Part shown: positions 18,032 through 25,595 of the stretch, piece after piece
How the letters are laid out: the number at the start of each line of letters is the position of its first letter
How positions within the stretch are numbered: position 1 is the stretch's first letter
Origin: Methylobacterium sp. J-070
GTDB lineage: Bacteria > Pseudomonadota > Alphaproteobacteria > Rhizobiales > Beijerinckiaceae
Assembly (NCBI RefSeq): GCF_022829385.1
Contig: NZ_JAKSXX010000208.1
Location: forward strand, 1-64,000
Reading direction: 5' to 3'
Length of the DNA: 64,000 bases
The notes under the pieces: model-generated
Told to the model about the DNA's origin: nothing
Database searches by the model: none
The model's input: only the letters and a program-made list of their open reading frames with translations
Program-made: the position numbers and the translations under genes

Positions 18032-19273
18032 TCACCGCGCCGCGGCCTTCACGGCCGCCGGGATCACGATCTGCCCCTGGGCGAGGCTCTTCGGCCAGAT
18101 CGCGATCTGCTTGCCGTCCTGCCACTGCGCCATCAGGCCGGTGATGAAGCCCTGGCCGTACCGGATCGAGTGCGTGAACGGGTCGTCCTTGCCGTAGTAC
18201 TGGGTGCGGCCGACCGTGCCCTCCCAGTCGGTGGCCTCCAGGGCGTCCACCAGCTTGTCGGCCTCGGTGGAGCCGGCGCGCTTCACCGCGTCCGCGGCGT
18301 AGTAGACCTGATCGTACGCCATGTAGCCCGCGTAGGACGGATCGCTTCCGAAGCGTTTCTTGAACGCGTCGCTGAAGGCCAGCGACTTGCCGGTGATCGC
18401 CGCGCCGGGCACCGCGATGCTCTGGAAGATCACGCCCTGCGTGGCGCCGTTGGTGTTGGCCCAGAAGGTCGAGGAGGTCGCCTGCGAGTTCATGCCGGTC
18501 ATGGCGAGCGGCACCTGCTGGTTCTGCCACTGCACGGTCGGCTGCACGCCGACATGGGAGATGCCGGTGACGATCAGGTCGGGCTTGGCCGCCTCGATCT
18601 TGTTGTAGATCGGCGTGAAATCACCCGTGTCCGGCGAGAACCTGATGTGGTCGACGACTTTCACGCCGATCTCGGGCAGGCACTTCTCGTATCCGACGTC
18701 GAGCGGCCGGGTCCAGGCCGCGTCCTCGCTCATGATCGCCGCGGTCTTGACCTTCATCAGGTCGAGGATCAGGTCCTTGGTGGAATCGCAGATCGACTGC
18801 GCGAGCGCCGCGGAAGTCAGGTAGCCGTGGAAGGTGTACTTGTTGCGCGCGTAGTCCTTGTGGACGGCGAGACTGATCTCGTTGGATGCGGCGCCGGGGG
18901 TGATCATCGGGGTCTTGAGCCGGGCCGCCCAGGGCATCAGCGCGAGCACCACCTCCGAGATGTAGCTGGCGATGACGAGGTTGACCTTGTCCTCGGACAC
19001 CGCCCGCTGGAAGGCCCGGACCGCGTCGGACGCGGAACTCTTGTCGTCGTAGGTGACGACCTGGATCTGCCGTCCGTCGACGCCGCCCCTGGCGTTGATC
19101 TCGTCGGCAGCGAGCTGAACCGCCTGCGGGATCGAGGCGCCGACCACCGACTGCGCCTCGGCGATCACCCCGATCCGGATCGGGTCGGCGGCGCGTGCCG
19201 GACCCGCTCCCACCAACCCCGCCACTGCGAGCAGGGCCGCCGCCCGGCTCGAAACGCTGCGATCGCTTGCCAT
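18032..19273 (-). CDS. LivK-type ABC transporter substrate-binding protein, orphan
   Basis: 413 aa with a signal peptide (to about residue 29, PARAAD) and type I periplasmic-binding fold: ADPIRIGVIAEAQSVVG, AVQLAADEINARGGVDGRQI, YTFHGYLTSAALAQSI, GYMAYDQVYYAADAVKRAGS. AGGAGG lies 6 nt before the ATG. Such proteins bind branched-chain amino acids, amides or urea. No LivH/M/G/F permease or ATPase gene is adjacent, so it must use transporter subunits coded elsewhere. Substrate not deducible. Confidence 0.88.
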   Translation of the reverse strand: MASDRSVSSRAAALLAVAGLVGAGPARAADPIRIGVIAEAQSVVGASIPQAVQLAADEINARGGVDGRQIQVVTYDDKSSASDAVRAFQRAVSEDKVNLVIASYISEVVLALMPWAARLKTPMITPGAASNEISLAVHKDYARNKYTFHGYLTSAALAQSICDSTKDLILDLMKVKTAAIMSEDAAWTRPLDVGYEKCLPEIGVKVVDHIRFSPDTGDFTPIYNKIEAAKPDLIVTGISHVGVQPTVQWQNQQVPLAMTGMNSQATSSTFWANTNGATQGVIFQSIAVPGAAITGKSLAFSDAFKKRFGSDPSYAGYMAYDQVYYAADAVKRAGSTEADKLVDALEATDWEGTVGRTQYYGKDDPFTHSIRYGQGFITGLMAQWQDGKQIAIWPKSLAQGQIVIPAAVKAAAR

Positions 19274-19386
19274 CGGTTTCCTCCTGGGGGCCGTACGGCT
19301 TTTCCCGCCGCATCGGTGCCACGGGCCGATAGTGCCTCAATCGCTGGCCTGAATACAATGTGCAGCCGTGGGACCGGATGGCGAAA

Positions 19387-20010
19387 TCAGTCCGGTTCGC
19401 GGCGGTAGATCAGGCTCAGATTGCTGGCCGGCATGGGGACGCGCCGGACGAGTGCCAGCCCGTGCTTCGCCGCCGCCGCCGAGACGGATTCGAGGTCGCG
19501 CACGCCCCATTCCGGATCGCGTCCGCGCAGGGAGGCGTCGAACGCGGCGTTGCTCTCCGTGCTGTGGCGTCCGCCCTCTCGGAAGGGACCGTAGAGGAAC
19601 AGCATACCGCTCCCGGCCAGGACCCGGCCGGCGCCGGCCATCAGGCCCTCGGTGGCGGACCAGGGCGCGATATGGATCATGTTGATGCACACGACGGCTT
19701 CGACCGGCTCGACAGGCCAGCGGTCGGCGGCGGCATCGAGGGCGAGCGGCGGCAGGATGTTCGCCGCCCCGGACCGGCGCGCATGCGCCGCGACGCTGCG
19801 CCGGGCCGCCGCGTCGGCGTCGCTCGGCAGCCAGGTCAGGCCCGGCAGCGCGGCGGCGAAGTGCACCGCGTGTTCCCCGGAGCCGCTGGCGATCTCCAGG
19901 ACGGTGCCGCTGGCCGGGAGGATCGCGCGGAGCACGGCGAGGATCGCGTCCCTGTTGCGGGCGACCGCCGGCGCCTCCAGGGCGTCGCCGTCCGCATTCC
20001 AATCCAGCAT
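19387..20010 (-). CDS. DUF938 SAM-dependent methyltransferase-like protein
   Basis: 207 aa from ATG 20010, which has AGGAGA 7 nt upstream. The N-terminus APAVARNRDAILAVLR and motif I GTVLEIASGSGEHAVHFA are typical of the DUF938 family, as is VVCINMIHIAPWSATEGLM; the ending NLSLIYRREPD also fits. The SAM-binding fold is clear; the substrate of the family is not known to me. It lies next to kaiC, in divergent orientation. Confidence 0.85.
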   Translation of the reverse strand: MLDWNADGDALEAPAVARNRDAILAVLRAILPASGTVLEIASGSGEHAVHFAAALPGLTWLPSDADAAARRSVAAHARRSGAANILPPLALDAAADRWPVEPVEAVVCINMIHIAPWSATEGLMAGAGRVLAGSGMLFLYGPFREGGRHSTESNAAFDASLRGRDPEWGVRDLESVSAAAAKHGLALVRRVPMPASNLSLIYRREPD

Positions 20011-20277
20011 CGCGCGTCTCCTGCGTTTTCCGCGATCTTCCGGAGCGGTCGTGCAACACTCTAGCGTGTCGCCGGCCGGGTCGGCCGCATATTGCGCTGA
20101 GGCCGACCTTGTCATACCCGGACCGGGTCGGCGTTCATGCTCGTCCTGCGTGTCGCTCAAGCCGCACTGCACCCCTCCAAGGCCTCAAGCCGCCACGGCT
20201 CGGCTTCGGAAGCACGGCTCGCGAGGCCCTGTATCCGGAGCCAAGTCGCGCCAGAGACGTCCGGGACTTCCAGCATC

Positions 20278-21966
20278 GTGCCTGATCCGCAAGCCCAATT
20301 GACGCTGCCCAAGGCCCTGACGGGCATCGCGGGCTTCGATGACCTGACGTTCGGCGGCTTGCCGGCCGGGCGCCCGTCGCTGATCTGCGGCTCCGCGGGC
20401 TGCGGCAAGACGCTGTTCGCCACGACGTTCCTGGTCAACGGCGCGACCCGCTACGGCGAGCCCGGCGTCTTCATGAGCTTCGAGGAGCGCGCCGAGGATC
20501 TGGCGGCCAACGTCGCGTCCCTCGGCTACGACCTCGACGGTCTCGTGGCCGCGGGCCGTCTCGCCATCGACCACGTGCGCGTGGAGCGCAGCGAGATCGA
20601 GGAGAGCGGCGACTACGACCTGGAGGGCCTGTTCATCCGCCTCGGCTTCGCGGTGGACAGCGTCGGCGCCAAGCGGGTCGTGCTCGACACGCTCGAGACG
20701 CTGTTTGCCGGCTTCAACGATCCGGCGCTCCTGCGCGCCGAGCTGCGCCGCCTGTTCGGCTGGATCAAGGACCGGGGGCTGACGGCGATCATCACCGGCG
20801 AGCGGGGCGAGGGCCAGCTCACCCGCCAGGGCCTGGAGGAGTACGTCTCCGACTGCGTGGTGCTGCTCGACAACCGGGTCGAGGACCAGATCACCACCCG
20901 GCGCCTGCGGGTGGTCAAGTATCGCGGCTCGGCGCACGGCACGAACGAATATCCGTTCCTGATCGACCATGCGGGGATCAGCGTCCTGCCGGTCACGTCC
21001 GCGGACCTCGATTACGCGGTGCCCGGCGGCGTGCTCCCGACCGGCATCGCCGGCCTCGACGCGATGCTCGGGCCGGGCGGCTTCCACCGCGGCTCCAGCA
21101 TCCTGATCTCCGGCGAAGCGGGGACGGGAAAGTCCATGCTTTCCGCCTCGATCGTCGATGCCGCCTGCCGGCGCGGCGAGCGTTGCCTGATCTTCGCCTT
21201 CGAGGAGAGCGGCGACCAGATCATCCGGAACGCCCGCTCCCTGGGACTGGATCTGACGCGGCATCGCGACCGCGGCCTGCTGCGCTTCGAGACGGCCCGG
21301 CCCAGCCTGCACGGGCTCGAAACGCATCTGGCACGGATGCACCGCGACCTCGACCAGTTCCGGCCGGACATCGTGGTGATCGATCCGATCTCCGCCCTGC
21401 GCGGCTCAGCCAGCACTCTGCAGGCGACGCTTCTGCGGATGATCGACCTGATCAAGAGCCGTGGCATCACGGCGGTCTTCACCACGCTGCGCGGCGATGG
21501 GTCCGTCGGGCAGGACGACGATATCGGCGTTTCCTCGTTGATGGATGCCTGGATCAAGCTGGAGAATCTGGAGGCGAACGGCGAGCGGACGCGCACGCTC
21601 TACGTCATCAAGGCGCGGGGCATGAGCCACTCGAACCAGATCCGGGAATATCTGTTGTCGTCTGGCGGGATCAGGCTCATCGACGCCTATATCGGTCCCG
21701 CGGGTGTCCTCACCGGGACGGCCCGCCACGTTCAGGAGGCGCAGGAGCGGGCGGCCGCCGAGGAGCGCCGGCGCGAGACCGAGCGCACGCTGCGCGATGT
21801 CGTCCGGCGGCGTTTCGCGATCGAGCGGCAGATCGAGGAGCTTCGAGCCGGGTTGGAAGCGGCGGAGGACGAGGAAGAGCGCCTCCGCTCGGAGGAGAGG
21901 TTGCGTGAGGCACGCTCCGAGACGGAGCGGCAGGAACTGACCGCACGACGGAGTGCTGCGGAATGA
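20278..21966 (+). CDS. kaiC: KaiC-family clock ATPase/autokinase with C-terminal coiled coil
   Basis: About 562 aa. Two RecA-like repeats: CI has Walker A GSAGCGKT (about residues 38-45) with FEERAEDLA supplying the catalytic Glu pair; CII has GEAGTGKS (about 279-286) and FAFEESGDQ. In CII the phosphorylation motif reads DIGVSSLMD, so Ser419-Ser420 occupy the place of Ser431-Thr432 of cyanobacterial KaiC. From residue about 486 a long charged helix (QEAQERAAAEERRRETERTL onward) extends to the end, like the coiled coil known in Rhodobacter sphaeroides KaiC. GTG 20278 is chosen because homology begins just after; ATG 20137 is possible. Overlaps kaiB by ATGA. Confidence 0.93.
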   Translation: MPDPQAQLTLPKALTGIAGFDDLTFGGLPAGRPSLICGSAGCGKTLFATTFLVNGATRYGEPGVFMSFEERAEDLAANVASLGYDLDGLVAAGRLAIDHVRVERSEIEESGDYDLEGLFIRLGFAVDSVGAKRVVLDTLETLFAGFNDPALLRAELRRLFGWIKDRGLTAIITGERGEGQLTRQGLEEYVSDCVVLLDNRVEDQITTRRLRVVKYRGSAHGTNEYPFLIDHAGISVLPVTSADLDYAVPGGVLPTGIAGLDAMLGPGGFHRGSSILISGEAGTGKSMLSASIVDAACRRGERCLIFAFEESGDQIIRNARSLGLDLTRHRDRGLLRFETARPSLHGLETHLARMHRDLDQFRPDIVVIDPISALRGSASTLQATLLRMIDLIKSRGITAVFTTLRGDGSVGQDDDIGVSSLMDAWIKLENLEANGERTRTLYVIKARGMSHSNQIREYLLSSGGIRLIDAYIGPAGVLTGTARHVQEAQERAAAEERRRETERTLRDVVRRRFAIERQIEELRAGLEAAEDEEERLRSEERLREARSETERQELTARRSAAE

Positions 21967-22304
21967 ACGACGTGACCTCGGACGACCCGGCACCGCAGAC
22001 GGACCCCGACCGCGATCCGGGACGTTACCACCTGCGTCTCTACGTGGCCGGCCAGACCACGAAATCCCTCGCCGCGATGACCAACCTCAAGCGCTTCTGC
22101 GAGGAGCACCTGGCGGGACGCTACGACATCGAGGTGGTCGACCTGCTGACGAATCCGCAGCTGGCCGCCGGTGACCAGATCCTGGCGATCCCGACCCTGG
22201 TGCGCCGCCTGCCCTCGCCGCTGAAGCGGATCATCGGCGACCTGTCGAATACCGATAAGGTGCTGGTCGGGCTCGATATCCGCCCGAAGGCGGACCAGCC
22301 TTGA
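21963..22304 (+). CDS. kaiB: KaiB circadian clock protein
   Basis: 113 aa, ATG at 21963 overlapping the kaiC stop by 4 nt. After a 20-residue acidic head comes the KaiB fold: YHLRLYVAGQTTKSLAAMTN, LKRFCEEHLAGRYDIEVVDL, LTNPQLAAGDQILAIPTLVR, RRLPSPLKRIIGDLS. The Pro-x-x-Lys-Arg-Ile-Ile-Gly core is the conserved fold-switching end. KaiB binds the CI ring of phosphorylated KaiC. It is the closer of the two KaiB copies to canonical sequence. Confidence 0.95.
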   Translation: MNDVTSDDPAPQTDPDRDPGRYHLRLYVAGQTTKSLAAMTNLKRFCEEHLAGRYDIEVVDLLTNPQLAAGDQILAIPTLVRRLPSPLKRIIGDLSNTDKVLVGLDIRPKADQP

Positions 22305-22615
22305 ACGGGTTCACGCCCCCGGACCCCGAGGACCGCTTCCGCCTCAGATTGTTCGTCGCCGGGACCGCGCCACGCTCCCTCCGCGCCGTGGAATCCCTGC
22401 GCCGCATCTGCGAGGCCCACATCCCCGGCCGATACGAGCTGGAGATCATCGACATCTACCAGCAGCCCGACTTGGCCGAGCGCGACGGCGTCCTGGCCGC
22501 TCCCACGCTGCTCAGGGTTTCTCCGCATCCCGAGCGCCGGATCTCGGGCGACCTCCTCGACGAAGGCCGCATCCTGCGCGGCCTCCAGATCGCTCCCGCC
22601 GCGGAGGCGCAGTGA
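22301..22615 (+). CDS. Second, divergent KaiB-like protein
   Basis: 104 aa, TTG start overlapping the kaiB stop as TTGA. The thioredoxin-like KaiB fold is retained: FRLRLFVAGTAPRSLRAVES, LRRICEAHIPGRYELEIIDI, QQPDLAERDGVLAAPTLLRV. At the C-terminus it reads SPHPERRISGDLLDEGRILR, so the LPSPLKRIIG core has diverged. It may resemble the KaiB-like sensor domain of SasA and connect KaiC to the kinase coded next, but that is inference. Translation is surely coupled to kaiB. Confidence 0.88.
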   Translation: MNGFTPPDPEDRFRLRLFVAGTAPRSLRAVESLRRICEAHIPGRYELEIIDIYQQPDLAERDGVLAAPTLLRVSPHPERRISGDLLDEGRILRGLQIAPAAEAQ

Positions 22616-24372
22616 TGGATGTCGATGCGCTGCTGCCGGGCGACGACCCGGGTCCCGAAGCCTATCGCGCCCATATCCGGGAGCTCGAAGCGCGCCTGGA
22701 GGAGAGCGAGGAGACCCTGGCGGCCATTCGGCGGGGCGACTTCGACGCCGTGGTGGTCGAAGGGCCGAACCACGAGCGTCTGGTCTACACGCTGGAGAAC
22801 GCGGACCGCCCCTATCGGGTGCTGATCGAGCAGATCCAGGAGGGGGCCTTCACGCTCGGGCTGGACGGCACCCTGCTCTACTGCAACCGCCGGCTGGCGG
22901 ACATGCTCGGCGAGCCGCAGGAGCGGCTCCTGGGGCGGTCCCTGCGCGACTTCGTGCTGGGGGATACCGATCTCGATCGCCTGGTGCGGACGGCGATGAC
23001 GAGCCCGGTGCGCGGCGAGGTCGAATTGCGCGCGGCGGCGGGGACCGAGAGCGCGACGTTCCTGTCGCTCAGCCGCTTCGAGCGGCAGGACGACGAGCCG
23101 CTCCTCTGCGGGATCCTGACCGACCTGACCGAGCAGCGGCGCAACATGCAGGCCCTGGCGGAGGCGCACGCGCGCCTCCAGTCCGAGAGCGTCGAGCGCG
23201 AGCAGGTCGAGGAAGCGCTGCGCCAGTCGCAGAAGCTGGAGGCGGTGGGACAGCTCACGGGCGGCGTGGCGCACGATTTCAACAACCTGCTGACCGTGAT
23301 CAAGTCGTCCACCGACCTGCTCAAGCGGTCCGACCTGCCCGAGGCGCGGCGCCAGCGCTACATCGCGGCGATCTCCGACACGGTGGACCGCGCCGCCAAA
23401 CTCACGGGTCAGCTCCTCGCCTTCGCCCGTCGGCAGGCGCTCCGCCCGGAGGTGATCGAGGTCGGCGCCTCGCTGCGCGCCGTGGCGGAAATGCTCGATT
23501 CGGTCACGGGCGCGCGCATCACCGTCGATGCCCGGATCCCGGAGGAGCCCTGCTACATCCGGGCGGATCTCAGCCAGTTCGAGACCGCGCTGATCAATAT
23601 GGCCGTCAATGCCCGTGACGCGATGGGCGGCGAAGGCACGCTGACGCTCAACCTGAAGGGCGGACGGCCGATGCCGGCGATCCGCGGCCATGCGGGCTCG
23701 CGGAGCACGTTCGCGGCAGTTTCCCTCTCCGACACCGGCATCGGGATCTCACCCGAGGTGCTGCCGCGCATCTTCGAGCCGTTCTTCACCACCAAGGACA
23801 TCGGCAAGGGGACAGGCCTCGGCCTCTCCCAGGTCTTCGGATTCGCCAAGCAATCGGGCGGCGACGTCGATGTGTCGAGCACGCCCGGCGAGGGAACCAC
23901 CTTCGTCCTCTACCTGCCGCAGGTGGAGGCGGCGCCCGAGGCGGCGGATGCGAACCCCCGCGAGGACCGGGGTCTGGACGTGGAGAGCCTGTGCGTCCTG
24001 GTGGTGGAAGACAACGTAGAGGTCGGCCGTTTCGCCACGCAGATCCTGGAGGATCTCGGCCACCAGACCGTATGGGTCACGAACGCCGAGGAGGCGCTCC
24101 TGGAGATCGAGAAGATTCCGTTCCGCTTCGACGCGGTGTTCTCCGACGTGGTCATGCCCGGAATGGGCGGGATCGAACTCGCCCGGGCGCTGCAACGGCG
24201 TGTGCCCGATCTGCCGGTCGTGCTCACCTCCGGCTACAGCCACGTGCTGGCGGAAGAGGGGGCGCACGGGTTCAACCTGATCCAGAAACCCTACTCGGTG
24301 GAGCAGCTGTCCCGGGTCCTGCGCCAGGTCGCGGGACAGCAGCGCCTCGCCGGCCGCGGCATCAGGCAATAG
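22615..24372 (+). CDS. PAS hybrid sensor histidine kinase with C-terminal receiver
   Basis: 585 aa; ATG 22615 overlaps the previous stop (a GTG one codon earlier is also possible). No membrane segment, so cytoplasmic. Order: helical head (EAYRAHIRELEARLEESEET), PAS domain about 65-180 (YRVLIEQIQEGAFTLGLDGT), HisKA with VGQLTGGVAHDFNNLL (His220), HATPase with N box (NMAVNARDAM), DTGIGISPEVLPRIFEPFFT and GLGLSQVFGF, then receiver (LCVLVVEDNVEVG, Asp511 in FSDVVMPGMGG, Lys in LIQKPYS). As fourth gene of the kai operon it is the likely output of the KaiC timer. Confidence 0.92.
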   Translation: MDVDALLPGDDPGPEAYRAHIRELEARLEESEETLAAIRRGDFDAVVVEGPNHERLVYTLENADRPYRVLIEQIQEGAFTLGLDGTLLYCNRRLADMLGEPQERLLGRSLRDFVLGDTDLDRLVRTAMTSPVRGEVELRAAAGTESATFLSLSRFERQDDEPLLCGILTDLTEQRRNMQALAEAHARLQSESVEREQVEEALRQSQKLEAVGQLTGGVAHDFNNLLTVIKSSTDLLKRSDLPEARRQRYIAAISDTVDRAAKLTGQLLAFARRQALRPEVIEVGASLRAVAEMLDSVTGARITVDARIPEEPCYIRADLSQFETALINMAVNARDAMGGEGTLTLNLKGGRPMPAIRGHAGSRSTFAAVSLSDTGIGISPEVLPRIFEPFFTTKDIGKGTGLGLSQVFGFAKQSGGDVDVSSTPGEGTTFVLYLPQVEAAPEAADANPREDRGLDVESLCVLVVEDNVEVGRFATQILEDLGHQTVWVTNAEEALLEIEKIPFRFDAVFSDVVMPGMGGIELARALQRRVPDLPVVLTSGYSHVLAEEGAHGFNLIQKPYSVEQLSRVLRQVAGQQRLAGRGIRQ

Positions 24373-24433
24373 GCTGCCCGTTCCGCGGTGAGATCCGGTC
24401 TGCCCGGATCGGCGATGGGCTCCGCCTGTCCGC

Positions 24434-25069
24434 TCAGCGCGTGCCGTACATCCGGTCTCCGGCATCGCCGAGGCCGGGAACGATGTAGCCGTGCTCGTTC
24501 AGATGGCTGTCGATGGCGGCCGTCCAGACCGGCACGTCGGGATGGGCGGACTGGAACTTGGCCAGGCCCTCCGGCGCCGCCAGCAGGCAGACGAAGCGGA
24601 GGTCCGAGGCGCCCCGCGCCTTGAGGCGGTCCAGGGCCGCGATCGCCGAGTTGGCGGTGGCCAGCATCGGGTCGAGGACAAGCACGGTCCGGTCGGCGAG
24701 GTCCGAGGGCGCCTTGAAGTAGTATTCGACGGCCTCCAGCGTGTCCGGGTCCCGGTAGAGGCCCACATGGGCGACGCGCGCCGACGGAACGAGGGACAGC
24801 ATCCCGTCCAGGAAGCCGACTCCGGCGCGCAGGATCGGCGCCAGGACGAGCTTCTTGCCCTGGATCTGCCGGCCCTCCATCGGCTGGAGGGGCGTCTCGA
24901 TGGTGACCGGTTCCAGGGGCAGATCCCGCGTCACCTCATAGGCCAGGAGCATGCCGATCTCGTTCAGGATCTGGCGGAAGCCCTTGGTCGAGCGGTTCTT
25001 GTCCCGCAGGTAGGTGAGCTTGTGCTGCACCAGCGGGTGATCCACCACGGTGACCCGACCCGTCGGCAT
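24434..25069 (-). CDS. upp: Uracil phosphoribosyltransferase
   Basis: 211 aa from ATG 25069 (GAGGA 6-7 nt upstream; an ATG two codons earlier sits directly on the ribosome binding site). VVDHPLVQHKLTYLRDKNRS, QGKKLVLAPILRAGVGFLDG, PRPP loop DPMLATANSA (commonly DPMLATGGSA, so AN replaces GG) and the uracil-binding end HGYIVPGLGDAGDRMYGT are canonical. It salvages uracil with PRPP to UMP. It converges with the kai operon; 61 bp separate the stops. Confidence 0.96.
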   Translation of the reverse strand: MPTGRVTVVDHPLVQHKLTYLRDKNRSTKGFRQILNEIGMLLAYEVTRDLPLEPVTIETPLQPMEGRQIQGKKLVLAPILRAGVGFLDGMLSLVPSARVAHVGLYRDPDTLEAVEYYFKAPSDLADRTVLVLDPMLATANSAIAALDRLKARGASDLRFVCLLAAPEGLAKFQSAHPDVPVWTAAIDSHLNEHGYIVPGLGDAGDRMYGTR

Positions 25070-25075
25070 CGCCAT

Positions 25076-25595
25076 TCCTCTTCGCTCAGGCTGCCGGAGC
25101 AATGCCGGACCTCGCGCCGCGGTGCAACTTGTGTGCTGCCGTGTCCGGTCTCGCCTCGCGGAACCCGCGGCGATCCGCCGGGCGACCGTCGTCCAACCCC
25201 GGCCCGTGAAGCGCAACGGGCATCGTCGCACCCGCGCGGGGCAATGCCGCTCTCCACTGGTGCGGTGCCGACAGGCCGCCGGAGCCCGGCGGGCTCGGCC
25301 CGGATGCCGCCCAACCCGGCATCGGTAAGACAAATCCACCGGCTTTTTTAGAAAAATTATAATCTAGATTTTTCAAGGGCAATACGGGGATGAACTCCGC
25401 TATATCAAGTATATTTTGATATTTACTACTTCGGCATCATCAATACATGCGTATTAAAATCTTTTCACAAGAAAATAGTAACAGATTTTGCGACCAGAAA
25501 ACTTGACCTTTAGCGTGCCATGCCTAATTGCCGCTCACATCACAGCCTTGCATGTCGCAAGATCGCCGCTCCTCTCGCTTTCACGGGCATGGGTT
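25076..25595. other. Intergenic, AT-rich promoter region of the second MCP
   Basis: About 520 bp between divergent upp and the MCP. 25340-25500 is strongly AT-rich and carries the dyad listed at 25402-25422. No RNA gene recognised. Confidence 0.5.
25402..25422. promoter_or_regulatory. Inverted repeat ATATCAA-N7-TTGATAT
   Basis: Perfect 7-bp arms with 7-nt spacer in an AT-rich tract 174 bp upstream of the MCP start. Could be an operator; no regulator assigned. Confidence 0.35.
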
